A stretch of DNA of 64,000 nt from Gambelia wislizenii (GCA_030847615.1 JAUMIR010000004.1:104980001-105044000); one strand, 5' to 3'; positions 23,700-35,828 are shown, counted from the first letter of the stretch. Numbers and translations are program-made. The notes: generated by a model from the letters alone, not told the origin.

Positions 23700-24999
23700 T
23701 TGCTGCATGAAGTTGGGAAAAGACTTTGGAGAAGAGTGGAGACATGGAATGTCACAAGGGAAAGCAAGGATTGATTGCCTTCCTGATGTTTCTTTGAGAG
23801 GTGGAGCATTTAGAAGTGAAAGATAAGGAGGTTGCAAAAGCTTCCCAAAGAAAAAAAGCAGTAAACAGAGAGATGAATGTGGAAAGAAGATGAAGTTGGA
23901 CCTTTGAGGAGAAGGAAGGGGATTTACTAATAAGAAATGTGATATAGCAAAGACAGGAATCAATCAGTGAGGAGAAGGAAAGTGAAATAAATTTGCAAGG
24001 GCATTTCGTGGTATCTGGGACAACAAACAATTTTGGCTGGGCTGTTAAAGTGTTCATCCACAGGGATTCTCCCACAGGCACTCAAAAACATACCATAGGT
24101 TTCAATGCTGGAGAATTTTCTTATGTTGTTCATTAATGAAGCTACATTACCGCACCACACTTATTATACATTCCAATCAAATGTAAATGAAAACACACAT
24201 TGGCTTGGATCCTAAGATAACTTAAGGGAAAACGCCAAGAAGGAAAGTTTCCTCTTCCATCTTATTCCTCACACCCCCTGAAAAGTTTCTCTGGAGGCCT
24301 TCCAGAACAATGAAAAATGGGAGTATGTAGCTTGTGGGGAGCTTCTATTAATCACCCCTAATTGGGATTAGATTATTCTAATTTAAAGAGTTTCGTAGAA
24401 AGAACTCCCTTTGCAGTCTTCCATTCACCTTTCAACATACTTTTCAGGGGGCATCCTTCCAGACAGGTTTTTCAGGGGACACAGGTGTCTGCAGGCAAAA
24501 AGAAAGGAATAATATTCCATGAACTTTCCTAATTTATCTCGAGATCCCAGTCATTGCTTTCCCATACAAAACAGAACCTCTTTCAAGAAGGGCTAGAGCA
24601 CCACCTGCAGGCTACATGGAAGAACTGCAGATGCCCTTATGGATTCTCCCATTTCTGTTTTGGAACTTCAGCAAAGGCCTGAATCTGCTTACAGTTTAAA
24701 AACATGAAACCTTAATAGACCTGAGTAAAATGGAACCAGAGTTTAAGAGGAATCAGAGAAGTTCACAATAAAATATCTTTTCAGCTGGTGAGGATTTACA
24801 CCATCAATATGAATGCAGCACAGCTGCTGCTTTAGCTTGTCATGCAGTTAAAGCATTCTAACAAATGTATTTTGTAGTTGGAGAAGTAAAAAGAGGCAGT
24901 ATTCCTTGCCATGAGAAAATGCAAGGGCAATAATGTTCCTAGTTCAGATTATTTGCAACACTATTTCTTGGTATTGAAATCAGAAACATTGTTACTGCA
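23700..24999. other. FGGY intron, nothing recognised
   Basis: No supported exon or repeat. Purine-rich plus-strand sequence at 23800-23960 explains several low-complexity minus-strand ORFs. Confidence 0.35.
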
Positions 25000-25605
25000 G
25001 TCTTATCTAGATGAGCTTGAAAAAAATGGATTGCTCCAGAGTAATAGTAAGTCGCAGCCGACTTGTCTTAACAATTTAACATCCCTCATAAATTTCACAT
25101 GCCCTCTAGCTAAGATGGTGGCCGCAAGTGAATTATTTGTTTTTTTTAAATCTGCCACTATCAATTTTAAAAACAAACAACAAAACAAAAACCTATTTCC
25201 ATGATGCGCACAAGCGATATTTCATGTTTGCAAAAAAGAGAGAAAAAGATAACAGAAATCCCCATTTTATTGCCTTAGCAATCACTTACTAAGGTGCAAA
25301 TCCAACATTGTGGCAGCAGATGCTAGCAAGCCGCACCCCCCTGCATTCATCTGGCCAGCAGGTTTGCGCTTCCTCTCATATGGGAAAGTGATTCAAATCA
25401 AATTTCTTTATCCTAATGATCAGGAATGTGCATTCCCTATGGAGCTTTTTAAAACCCCTGGAGAAAGCCACAAAGGTTTTCCCGGTGTACTTTTTGGATT
25501 TTTTTTTTACTGCTCCCTTCCGAATACATCGCATTGATGTGGGTTCCCATTAATACTGGTTGTATTCCTAGCGAATTCCATTTGACCATTTAGACAACCC
25601 CATGT
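25000..25605 (+). mobile_element. Unnamed dispersed repeat 'R', copy 3
   Basis: Left end 'TTATCTAGATGAGCTTGAAA'; right end 'GACCATTTAGACAACCCC' (minus strand: GGGGTTGTCTAAATGGTC). Internal blocks match the other copies: 'TAAGATGGTGGCCGCAAGTG', 'CACAAGCGATATTTCATG', 'GATCAGGAATGTGCATT', 'CCGAATACATCGCATTGATG'. Confidence 0.65.
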
Positions 25606-25846
25606 CAACATGCCAACCCACACATGTGCTTCTAGTTTTAGAAAATGTCTCCACTTACCAAATACACAGATAGAAGACAGAGTTATTGAGTAGGACCACT
25701 CAACCATGAGGAAGAGTGAGGTGGCTGCCTCCAGAAACTGGGTTTGGGTGTCTTGAAGGATGGCCAGTTGTTAGTTACAGTACTGTGTTTTTACCTCCCT
25801 GTATGGGGATATTCTACCTCAGATACCAAAATAACTTGGCTGATCT

Positions 25847-26207
25847 AGGACTTTTATCAGACCAGGCAAATATGGCATCATAATGATGCCTAATGAACGC
25901 AAAAGTGTGCACATATCATATGACATTGTCCTTTCGTGATCATGTCTTGTCTGTGCTTGTGTCTACTTTTTATGTGTTTATTTTGCTTTATTTTTTAAAT
26001 TTGCCACACTCACGTCTTCTTGCAAGAATCGGCAAGATCTCAAACCCAGAAGTAAATGGAGCAACGTTCATGCTGTTTATGTTGGAGCTGCCTCTTTAAA
26101 TGTAGCTTAACCAAGGGGGTTCTTTTGCTGGCATAAAAACACTTCAAAATATGCTGGCAAAATAATAATAATAATAATGGAACGTGGCCTGATAAAATCC
26201 CTAGTCT
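25847..26207. mobile_element. Unnamed DNA-transposon-like repeat 'S', copy 1
   Basis: Terminal inverted repeats: 'CTAGGACTTTTATCAGACC' left, 'CTAGGGATTTTATCAGGCC' on the minus strand at the right. It is about 360 bp and shares internal blocks with copy 2 at 49268-49856: 'CTGTGCTTGTGTCTAC', 'CCACACTCACGTCTTCTTGC', 'GTTCTTTTGCTGGCATAAAA'. An (AAT)n tract lies at 26162-26179. No coding capacity. Confidence 0.65.
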
Positions 26208-28533
26208 ACAATGCACTTTGCCTTGGTGTGTGGTAGGACACCATTTGCTGTCTGGCCCAGCGAGAGCTGCCCTTTGGATTAAGGCTATAATCCTAAACTC
26301 ATTCTGGGAATCCATTTGAACTCTTATGTAAACTGTTAAGTTCTCAGAGATCTTGAACCATACTGTCTGGCAGCAAGAGGACTGCTGGACTTACTTGGCA
26401 GCTATTTTTGCGGTCCGGGGAGGGCCTCCCATGGCATGCTCACACGGTGTGCTCACATGCTGAGCATCTTCTTCCTAGCAGCCTTTGGGGGGTGGCTGGT
26501 ATGGGTCCTGGATCCAGGGGGACATTGCTTTTGGGCATTTCCATCATTGAGAGGTGGTGGAGGTTCTGGAGTTTGGGGGCACTGGCCAGGAAAACATGCC
26601 ATCTCCTGGGGCATGCACCTTCAGTGGTGCCCCTGGTGGGGATGGGGTAGGCCTGCAGGCATTGGGCTTGAGGGGACCCCTCCTCCTGGTCTTCAGGATG
26701 CTGGCAGCAGGCCAGCAGCAGATTCATCATCCAACAGGTCCCATGTGTGTATGCCAACCAACCGCAGCTGTCATCAATATTGTTGTGGCCTAAATTTTGC
26801 CACATGTAATTTTGGTGTCTGTGGTTATTTACAGGGAACCTGGCCTCTCCCTTGGACACACAAGCACACTACCAGTTCTTCATTTAAATTGGTAGCTTTT
26901 CAGAATAGGACATTGCTAATCTGTTGTTTTTTCAGCTTCTGCTTCAGCTTCAGCTACAGCACTGCAAAGCCAAAGTATGGCATTGTACCAATGTGTGGTG
27001 ATACAAGGGATGACAAGTTCTACCATGAGATGGCAGGTTCTTTATAACAGTGAACTCTGTGGCCTGCCTCCTAAGAAGCTTAGTCATAAACTGACCTCTC
27101 CGCATGCCTTTTCCAGTGTATGTGATAGGCTGACTGGCTGCTTTCCAGCTCAGTCCCAGACAGCCAGTTGTGATAGGAATATGTATATGATGCCATATGA
27201 TAGGAATATGTATAGTAAGGCCATGATAATAAAGCACACTTATTTGAAAGTAAGAACCATAGATGTAAACTTACATAGAACTAGGGCCCGAGGATGTATT
27301 TTTGCCACATGTTTTGCTTCTGTCATCTCCATTTGCTTCCGTGTATTTTTGCATAAGTAACACATATGCGGGACTCTGGCCTTAGCCTCAGAATGCAGAG
27401 GCTAAATTACTATCACTTACTTGTTTACATTAACATACACTATATTTTAGCATTGGCAGTTCCAAGCACAAAGCTGTAAAGCCTTTAGAAATTCATAGCA
27501 TTTATTTTTAAAAAAGTGTCTGCGTGGATCAGACCCCTTCGCTGAGACTTCAGAAAACAGAGATGTTCTACGGGGTGCATCCTGATACTATTGATCTGGT
27601 ATTCTAATCTTGTGGGCCAAATATTTACCCATGGTAGAGTGACTTCAGACAAGGTCCACGGATCTCCCATAGGTTGTTACTTAGCGTATACTAGGTAAAT
27701 ATATGCAAAGGTTACAACTTGAAATAGCTTGCCCTTGGTGACAATTCAATTGTGAAAAAATGATATTGACTTTAAATAAAAGGTGGTTAAGACTGAACCT
27801 AAAGTAGCCAAGCAAGCACAGTGCAGTTTTTTTGTGGCTCTTGAAGGTAGGAAGGGGCAAAAAAAAAAAAAGGACTCATCTCTAGTTTTTAGTGTTTTGA
27901 TTAATAGTAGTGCTGTTACCTGCTTCACTGCAGTGCTTCTCCTGACAGCTGCTTTTCACCCTCTGCCTTCTCCCAAGACAAGGATGCAGTTGTGCATTTC
28001 TGATGATGAAGGATGCTCTGTCAACAGATTCAGGAGGAGGGTTTTCTTCTCTAATCTTGACTTCTAAGCCGAAACTTAGATGTGGGGTGGGGTGTGTGGA
28101 GGTCCAAGACTTTTAGATAGATATTGAGGGTGCTTGGCGACTGTGGGAGAGGGAGAATCACTGCCTACTAGATCCATTGGTGCAGCTTCTTCCATAAGTG
28201 GATGTGTGCAATTGGATCTTGGCCATAGAATGTTGCCAAGGCTTCTTGGGAGAAAAAAATATGGCAACTAGGAGGAATGTCAGTGCTGATGAAACCAGTG
28301 TTTCATACCCTTTTGCCGTATGTGTTGCCCCTTTGAGCAATTGTCGAATTAAAAAAAACCACATAAATTTACTGCCTGCAAATGCAGAATGAAAGTAGAT
28401 AAGAGCCATTCAGCCAACAAGTCCTGCTCACTTCATAGTAAAGCTCATAGATTTTTCTCAATGCATATACTGCATCACACATACTTTCAAATGGTTTCTG
28501 TTAATGGTGTTTCTGCTTTTTTTTCCCTCACAG
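26208..28533. other. Last FGGY intron, distal part
   Basis: Nothing recognised. The GC-rich stretch at 26400-26760 yields overlapping ORFs on both strands (203, 139 and 80 aa) without domain features. The interval ends in a T-rich tract and 'TCCCTCACAG' acceptor. Confidence 0.35.
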
Positions 28534-28615
28534 ATTTTATGACAAGAAATACCAAGTGTTTCTAAAACTTGTGGAACATCAGCGGCAGTATAAAACCATC
28601 ATGCAGAGTGTGTAA
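28534..28615 (+). CDS. FGGY: FGGY carbohydrate kinase, last coding exon and stop
   Basis: A strong acceptor (T-rich tract then 'CCCTCACAG') opens the exon. Its first base completes the Arg codon split from the exon ending at 22168, then 'FYDKKYQVFLKLVEHQRQYK' and 'TIMQSV' lead to TAA at 28613-28615. The same terminal pattern ('YDKKYQVFLKLVEHQ-EY--IM') ends vertebrate FGGY proteins as I remember them. The length and intron phase (2) fit the upstream exon exactly. No frameshift or premature stop occurs, so the gene appears functional at its 3' end. No clear AATAAA lies in the first 110 bp after the stop, so the poly(A) site is probably further downstream. Confidence 0.85.
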
Positions 28616-28726
28616 CCAGCATAAAGGGGGTATCACTTGTGATGTTGGGTTGTTGTTTTTTTATTTCCCATGACACTTCTTGATTATTTTTACCTCTCTA
28701 AATGGATATCACACAAATCAACTGTA

Positions 28727-29007
28727 CAGTTGGCCCTCAACTTTCGCAATGGTTAGGGGCAGATGACCCCCGAGGAAGTGGAAGAATCGCAAAAATAGAC
28801 CCTTGTTGTTGATGGTGTTGTTACCTGAGAGAACACTTCTCTAGGCATTTGTATGTCCTCCAGCATGGTTCTATCGTCAACCTGCAGCAGAAGCATACCA
28901 TAGATTCTCACTAGAGGACCTATAAAATGCCTAGGGAGAACATCTTTAGTAATCCACAAATAATCAAATCTATGAATGCTTAACCTACAAAAGTGGAGGG
29001 ATGACTG
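28727..29007. mobile_element. Tigger-like MITE, type B, with TA duplications
   Basis: Termini 'CAGTTGGCCCTCAACTTTCG' (left) and minus-strand 'CAGTCATCCCTCCAC' (right), flanked on both sides by TA (28725-28726 and 29008-29009), as expected for Tc1/mariner/Tigger insertion. The middle contains a second inverted repeat around 'AGCAGAAGCATACC' and 'CTCTAGGCATTTG'. It starts about 110 bp after the FGGY stop codon and may lie in the 3' UTR. Confidence 0.75.
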
Positions 29008-29262
29008 TATTGCTGATTTTTTTTAAAAAAAAAAAATGCTGTTGGGGAGGTTCTCCCAGCTAATGACAAAGATTCAATCAGAGAAGAGCCTTTGTCTCCA
29101 CTGAAAGCAAAGGTCACAAAATGATGCTAAGAGAACTAAAACTTGGGAGAGATGATTGTAACACAACAACATGGCACTTAGTGAACATTGTACAGCAGAT
29201 TGTTGCAGGACAGATTATTTACCACTTGCTCTTTCATTCCAATCATCAGTTTTTGATCTTTC

Positions 29263-29491
29263 CTGTGTGCCTTCAAGTAATTTCTGACTTATGGCGGACC
29301 TAAGGCAAACCTATCATGTGGTTTTCTTGGCTAAATTTGTTCAGAGAGGGGTTGTTTTTGTCTTCATCTGAGACTGAGAGACTGTGAGTTGCCCAAGGTA
29401 ACCCAGTGGGTTTCCATGGCCATGTGGGGTTTTGAACCCTGATCTTCAAGAGTCGTAGTCCAGAAGTCAAACCACTACACTACACTGGCCC
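29263..29491 (-). mobile_element. Sauria-type tRNA SINE
   Basis: Same family and orientation as 13511-13737: 'GTGTGCCTTCAAGTAATTTC', 'GACTTATGGCGGACCTAAGG', 'GTTGCCCAAGGTAACCCAGT', and a right-end tRNA-like head 'CAAACCACTACACTACACTG'. Intergenic, between the two convergent genes. Confidence 0.8.
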
Positions 29492-30962
29492 CTTAATCTT
29501 AGCTGTACCTTAAAACTGACTTTTTAAGATAACTGGTGCTTATCTCAGATATCATAGGTTCTTATAATGTAAAGATAGTCAACATTTACTGCAGCACTAC
29601 TCTAGATCATTCCTGTAATTCTCGTCTTAAAAATTGGTGCAGTTATTTTAGTTTCCTGGTCTTCCCATCGTCCGTCTGTCTCGGAGCTTGGAGCATTAAG
29701 TTTTAAAATTAATTCAATAATGCTAAATAATAGAAATTGGGAAATTAATGCAGCACTATAATAATGTAAATTGATTTATTATGTTATTGTTAGTTATCTT
29801 ACTAAAATCATTAGTTGGGACTCAACATGGAATTTACACACAATGGTGTGGAGGCTTTCAGTGTTGACTCCAAAGTCTCTTTTAGTTATTGAGTCCTTCA
29901 AAAAGGTTGTTTGTGTCCATTTAAAGTTGCCTTCCTCCAGCCTGCAGTTTTTGGACTGCAAAGCCTATAACAAGATTGTTGCAAAGGAATGGTAGAAATT
30001 GGAAACTGTCAGGTTAGGAAAGCCAGTCCTAAGGCATGGGATTTCTTACAAAATCTTCAGTTAAATTTGTCAATTATCTCCATCTCTCATTTCTTTCCAC
30101 CTCATCAACATGTACATGTTCACATGCCTTCACTCTTCAAACTCCTTCTTTGTAAAAGGTTAATATGGAATTATTTATTTCATTTAGATGTCACTGATCT
30201 ATCATTAGTGCAGCAATGAGCATCAAGACTGGAGAATTCTTAATCTGATTTTTTTTTAGAGTCTCTGCACATTTGCAGAACATTCTTCTGCACAAGTGAA
30301 TCACTGCATCCCCCCACCCCCCAGTAGTACAGCACATACATTGCATGCTGAAGCCAGGGATACCAAATACAATTTGTGACATCTTCAGTTTAAATATTCA
30401 GGAATCTAACAAGATGATTATTTGTTCCACTCATTAAAATTAATTTTATAATTTAAAGGGTGTGGTTAAGAAAAAGAACAGGGTAAAAAGCAGAACTGAA
30501 AGAGCAGGGAGACAGGAGAGGGAGGAAACAAGAGTGAAGGAAATGGGGAGTGGGAAAAACTTTTCACTTAACTAACCAAGTGCATAGCACTTTGAGAGCA
30601 ACAGGTTCAAAAAGGAATTTACTGCAGCTCATGCCAAATAATACAATTATATAAAATAGGAACCATTCCTGAATATAACTAGCAGAGGAGGAGAAATACT
30701 GAAAAGAGTCTTGGTGCATAGAAAGATAGCAAACATTTTCCTTCCATACTGAATCAATAACTTAACAACCTCTTGTTCACTCTTCACTGCCTTACTAACA
30801 GAGGGCTTTTGCTTACACTTCTTCCCACACCCTTCTCACAGCATACAGAACTTCAACTAAAGAGACTACATAGCTGGCTGATGTTCTCTGTGTAGCCAAA
30901 AACAGCACAAGTGTCTGTCTCAATGAATAATTTTTTAAAAATCTCTACTGTCCATCCCACTT
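29492..30962. other. Intergenic, nothing recognised
   Basis: AT-rich DNA between the convergent genes, without supported ORFs, RNAs or repeats. Confidence 0.35.
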
Positions 30963-32960
30963 TCATAGAATCATAGAATTGGAAAGAGCCCTATGGGCCA
31001 TCACGTCCAACTCACTGCTCAATGCAGGATCTCTGTCTAGAGCATCCCTAGCAGGTAGCTGTCTAGTCTCTTTTTGAAGACATCCAGAAAAGAAGAACCC
31101 ATCACCTCTCTGGGTGATTGGTCCCATTGCTGAACTACTCTTACTGTCAAGAAGTTCCTTCTAATGTTCAATCAAAATCAGCCTTCCTGTAACAGAAACC
31201 ATCTGACCTAGTTCTACCCTCTGAGACAGAAGAGAAGAAGCCAGTTTTGTTTTAGCCCTTGAGGTATTTATTAAAGAGTGCAATCTTGTCACCCCCTCAG
31301 TCCATTCTTCAACAAGCTGAACATGCCTAGCTCCTTCAACCTCTTCTCATATGTTTTTCTCTCCATATCTCTTATCATCCTCATTGCCATTCTCTGAACT
31401 CGCTCCAACTTGTCTATATCCTTCTTAAAATTAGCACCCAGAACAGAAGACAGTACTGCAGATAAGGTCTGACCATCACAGAATATAGGGAGAGTGTTAC
31501 TTCCCTTAACTTGGAAACTATACTTCTATTAATGCAGGCTAAGATAAAATTTGTCTTCTTTGCTGCAGTGTCACATTGTTGGATTATGTTTAGCTTACGA
31601 TCAACAGTAATCACAAAGTCCTTTTCACATGTAGTACTGCTGAGCCAAGTATTTCTCATCCTGTATCTGTGCATTTTGGATTTTGTGGCCTAAATGTAGA
31701 ATTTTGCATTTGTCTCTGCTTAATTTCATTTTATTAATTTCAGCCCAGATTTCTAATTTATCAAGCTCCTTTTGAATTCTATTCCTATCTTCCAATGTGT
31801 TAGCTACCCCTCCCAGTGTTGTTTCAGCTGCAAATTTGATACAGATTCCCTCCAACCCATCATCTAAATCATTGATAAAAAATAAAGAAGAGCCCTGTGG
31901 CACTCCATTTGAGACCTCTTTCCAATTTGAAGGACAGCTACTGATGAAAACTCTTTGAGCATGTGTTTACAACCAATTATGGATCCATCTGATGGTGTTT
32001 CCATCTACTCCATATTTAGTCAGTTTTCTAATCAACATATCATGGGGGACCTTATCAAATGCTTTGCTGAAATCTAGATAAATGACATCCACAACATTTC
32101 CACCATCTGCTAAACTAGTAACCCAGTTTTTAAAAAAAGATTTAAAGTTAGTTTGGCAGGATTTGTTCTTGACAAACCCGTGCTGGTTCCTACTGTTGAC
32201 TGTTTATTCATCAAGATACTTGCAGACTGACTCCTGTATAATCCATTCTAATATTTTCCCTAGTATTGAGGTGAGGCTGACTGGCCTGTAGTTTCCTGGA
32301 CCTTCTTTTGTGAAGAAAGGGACATTGTTTGCTCATCTCCAGTCCTGTGGCACCTCACCTGTTCTCCAAGATTTCTCAAAAATGATGGCAAGTGGTTCTA
32401 CAAGTATGTTAGCAAGTTCCTTCAATAATCTGGGGTACAGTTCATCTTGCCCTGGAAATTTGAACTCATTTAGGTTAACTAGGTGATTTCTACATTCCTT
32501 GCCAAGGTCTCTGCTGATGCATGGACACACATATTCTTTTTTTGGGTGGGGGGACTGAAGCAAAATAAGTATTGAGCAGTTCGGCCTTTTCATTTTGATC
32601 TGTTAACACTTCACCATCCTTGCTGAGCAGCAGTCCCATCATTTCCATCATAATTCTCTTGCTCCAAACATATTTGAAAAACCCTTCTGTTGCTCTTTGT
32701 TTGCCTAACCAATATCAGCTCATTTTGAGCTTTAGCTTTCCTTACGCTATTCCTGCTAGCTTGGGCTACACATCTGTATCCTTCCTTGGTGATTCATCCT
32801 TCCTTCCATTCTTTATACTATTCATAGTAGGGCCTCAAGAGATCCTGCCAGTACAAATGGTGTGTGCTTCCAATGTGAACAGTGTATTCCTGAACTTGTC
32901 TTGCCTTCATTACTTTTCTTGCTGCTTATCCTGCATCTGTGAATTCATGCATAAGTTTCA
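30963..32960 (-). mobile_element. CR1 LINE relic, antisense
   Basis: The 3' end is at the left: 'TCATAGAATCATAGAATTGG' is the complement of the CR1 3' terminus. Moving right, the minus strand encodes fragments of the CR1 reverse transcriptase in the expected order: 'LGGVANTLEDRNRIQKEL' and 'FFINDLDDGLEGI' near 31700-31900, then 'NEFKFPGQDELYPRLLKEL' and 'PLAIIFEKSW' near 32340-32500. The catalytic region reads 'KFAAETT' where active copies have FADDT, and several stops and frameshifts intervene. It is a dead copy that extends to about 32.9 kb with decaying similarity. Confidence 0.8.
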
Positions 32961-34183
32961 TAACTTTTTTAAAAAAAGTGCTGTTTATATGCATGTTAGA
33001 AGAAAGAGTGAAAGATTCAAAATACTGTAAACAATAAATATTTATATGCACACATTCTTAGGCCCAGACACTATATAAAAACCAAATCCTATAACAGTCA
33101 TTTCATAATACAAAGAGATATGAGTTTACATTTATACTGTATTGAGAGTTTTCTTCCATTACTAGTATTTTAATTTTCTTCATATGTATGTAGCAGTCTG
33201 CTTTTATTTAAGATGTTGGTGCAACTATCAGATATCACAGGCTAGCTATGGTTCTGTTGATAAAGTTATTTTCAAGGATGTATATAAAGTCTCCTTGGAA
33301 ACCCAGAAGCAAAAAAATAAAATAAAATTGCAACTCAGCATACATAAGAGATTTTAAAATACTCTGGGATGTTCATGTGCAAAAGAATCAAATAATAGTG
33401 TTCTGGTTTTGGTTTTCATTTGTATAATGATTTGAGGCAGTAGAGTAGCCATCTGGCAATGGAACAGCATGTAACAATGGAACAGATATCCTCTTCCTTC
33501 CACAGCCCCTCACTTCTCCCACCCCAAAATGCTGCAGATTGTTAGGGGGGCCCCACAGAGCAGATGGAGCGACAATATGAGGAAAAAGGTGAAGTAAAAT
33601 GGCATTGCATAATGAAAGTCCATTCATGCAACATTGGATGTCAACCTATGCTTGCTAAAACTGTTGATTAACAAATGCAAATCACAATCCCTGTATACAT
33701 GAATCTGTAATAATATGTATCATGACAGCAAAATAATCTGCTGAATGCCCCAGACACATTTTTCTTTTGTGTGTGAATTATGAATTATGAATTAAAGTCA
33801 TTTTGATGGTGTACAATAATAAACACTATTATTGTACACCACCATAAACTAATAGTTAGTTTAAATGTATACCTGATTTTTTTTTTCCTGCTAGCCACAT
33901 TTGTGCTCTTGAGTTGTGAAACAATTGGGGAAGCTTTTACCTGCCTCCTAAAAGTCACTCTGAATACTGCCAATGTGACAAAGCCTTATTAGAAGAATAG
34001 CAGTGCATCCCTAAAAGCATGCAAATGCATTGGATTTCAGTCCATCACTATAGTTAAATTAGTATCTTCCACCTGACATGTCATCTGTTGCTCTTCTGTA
34101 AACTCCAGAGCAGTCCCTTGTCCATTTAGCATTCTTCAAAACTAAGTCTGTTGTGGTCTGGTGAGTTTTCCCCTTAAGGCCTG
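32961..34183. other. Probable 3' flank or 3' UTR of the RNF170-like gene
   Basis: No other gene recognised. A perfect small hairpin lies at 33808-33840. The minus-strand transcript of the RNF170-like gene would run leftward through this interval, but no confident poly(A) signal was located. Confidence 0.35.
33808..33840. repeat. Perfect 14-bp inverted repeat with a 5-nt loop
   Basis: 'GGTGTACAATAATA' then AACAC then 'TATTATTGTACACC'. It sits about 350 bp past the stop codon of the RNF170-like gene in its direction of transcription, so it could be a 3' UTR stem-loop. No function can be assigned. Confidence 0.7.
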
Positions 34184-34489
34184 TTATGCTTCCAATAGAA
34201 TGTTTTGTGTAGTAGAGTTTATGATGTTTGCCCCTTCTGATTCCATTTGTGAGGAAATGTTTATCATACAAATTAAAAGTAAAAATACAACAACTAGATC
34301 GTCGACTGCACCCAGGATTCCACAAAGGGGTTCTGGCATCACGTCAAATGGAGAAGTTAAGCACATGATGGTTCCAAAAGAGCAGACAACAACTCTGAGG
34401 AAGAAGATCCACACAAGGCCACCTAGTGTGAAGATTCCTCTTAGGGCAAAATTGAGAAGAAGTGGCATGTCATAAAGATAATCTGTAAA
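34184..34489 (-). CDS. RNF170-like E3 ligase, last coding exon (membrane domain)
   Basis: The acceptor 'TTTGTTTCTAG' (minus strand) opens a 306-nt exon in phase 0, read 'FTDYLYDMPLLLNFALRGIF' onward to a stop at 34186-34184 (101 aa). It contains the two hydrophobic segments of the RNF170 C-terminus, 'GGLVWIFFLRVVVCS' and 'GILGAVDDLVVVFLLLICMI', and the DUF1232-type core 'SPFDVMPEPLCGILG', equivalent to 'SPLDFVPEALFGILG' in RNF170 as I remember it. This domain anchors RNF170 in the ER membrane, where it ubiquitinates activated IP3 receptors; the same role here is inference. After 'ICMI' the tail has no resemblance to RNF170. An overlapping frame encodes a basic tail ('NGIRRGKHHK'), so a late frameshift cannot be excluded. 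Confidence 0.8.
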   Translation of the reverse strand, partial: FTDYLYDMPLLLNFALRGIFTLGGLVWIFFLRVVVCSFGTIMCLTSPFDVMPEPLCGILGAVDDLVVVFLLLICMINISSQMESEGANIINSTTQNILLEA

Positions 34490-34889
34490 CTAGAAACAAA
34501 ATTTGGGTAAGCGATGTAACTATTTTAGATTAGTTAGGCAGAAGAAATTTCTCAGGAAGGAACTATAAATCAAACTTTTTATTGCTGAGACCATGCAATA
34601 TAAAATAGAAAATAGAATAAACAACCAGGCTAATTTTTTTTCTTTCTTTCTCCTTTGTCTAATCTCTCCAGTTACTTATTCATTATTCCCTTGATGCCTA
34701 TTATATGTACCCCTTCTGAGAATGTATTGCCCCATTAAAAATTAATGCTTTGCATTATGGAACTTTTTGCCAGTGGGAATACTTGGTGCCACTTTAGGTA
34801 ATTGACTCGTTTCACATGGAGTGATAATGATTATGAGCACATTCAGACATGGGCCTAATTTTCTCAAATCGAGAAATATTGCCACTTAC

Positions 34890-35000
34890 AGGCCGAGGTT
34901 GTCCTGAATAGCGTTTGTTATAATCTCTGATGTCATACCCAGTTTGTTTGCTTTGCTTGTCAGGATGATTTTCACAAGCGGTATTGTACAGAAGAATAAC
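34890..35000 (-). CDS. RNF170-like E3 ligase, linker exon
   Basis: 111 nt, exactly 37 codons, phase 0 at both ends, between 'TTTTCACAG' and 'CCT|GTAAGT'. It encodes 'VILLYNTACENHPDKQ' through 'IRDYNKRYSGQPRP'. The end is nearly identical to the 'NDYNRRFSGQPRS' linker of RNF170, whereas the first half has diverged from RNF170's 'VTLLLPVFGEDD' start. The position and phases equal those I recall for the corresponding RNF170 exon, which supports common descent of the gene rather than a retrocopy. Confidence 0.85.
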
Positions 35001-35493
35001 CTGTGAAAAGCAAAGAGAAGAATTATAAAGTAGAACTAACACAAATATAAGGTTCATTTCCACTATTTTAATAAATCAGTGCTGTTTTATAGCTTTATTG
35101 GCCTTCTGTTGTTATCTCTTTGATCCCTAGTTCATATACTTTGCCCTCCACTAGTTACATTTCCTCCCTAGCAGGCTTCCTTCCTCATACTGAGACCTTT
35201 GTGCATTCTGTAATGCAATTGTTAGCCAAGGTCAGCTGAGTAGAAGGAGTTCTATCCTGTGTGAGCAGAAGGAGCCAACCAACCATATTAAGTTGGAACC
35301 AACCAACCATAATAAAAAGCCTGCTGTAGGCACACTGTTTAATATTTGATAGGCGTTCCCTGATTTGACAGGCATCCGATGAGAAATGCACATGGTTGTA
35401 GCACCCTGAATGAGTTTGGAAAACCTGGGTAAATTTAGAAGCATTATGTCTGATATATTTCAGCCACTTCAAAGAGTAGATGAAAACTCTTAC

Positions 35494-35567
35494 TTTCTGT
35501 CTGCAGAGCGGGCAGCTGATTGCTCCTAGCCAAGATCCATGTTTCCAGTATGCAATGAGACAGGAAC
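35494..35567 (-). CDS. RNF170-like E3 ligase, second half of the RING finger
   Basis: A 74-nt exon between 'TTTTTCTAG' and 'CAGAAA|GTAAGA'. With the G carried over from the upstream exon it reads '[20 protein letters not shown]' then 'LCRQK'. It supplies the last three metal ligands of a C3HC4 RING: the Cys of 'GSC' and the pair in 'CPLC'. RNF170 has '[20 protein letters not shown]' at this place, so the RING is highly conserved and probably active with an E2 enzyme. The exon is intact, with consensus splice sites. Confidence 0.9.
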
Positions 35568-35828
35568 CTAGAAAAAGAAAAAGCCTCTTAAAAGGAATGA
35601 AAAACTGCATAGCAGGAAGAGATTCTGGCCAACTTTTTGTCCCTTTACAGTATGATCAGATTTGACACCCAAACTGTTTTAGAGGGAAACAGACTACCCA
35701 AAATGTGGGAATGTTTTAGGGAAAGGTATGAAAACAGAAACAGCAGGATCTGTCTGAATCATGTTTAATGTTTAGCCAAAGAGTAACAGCAATAAGTGGA
35801 AATGTAATGGCCTCACTAGCATGATTGG

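Noticed and set aside
23420..23963. Cluster of ORFs near the GC-rich repeat
   Set aside because: Explained by the tandem repeat and by purine-rich sequence. No splice or family support.
26436..27047. 203-aa plus-strand ORF
   Set aside because: No domain, an opposite-strand ORF of 139 aa overlaps it, and it is compositionally GC-rich sequence in an FGGY intron.
35185..35610. 141-aa minus-strand ORF as a single-exon RING protein
   Set aside because: Only the RING half (35567-35494) is coding. The rest of the open frame is intron beyond a good GTAAGA donor.
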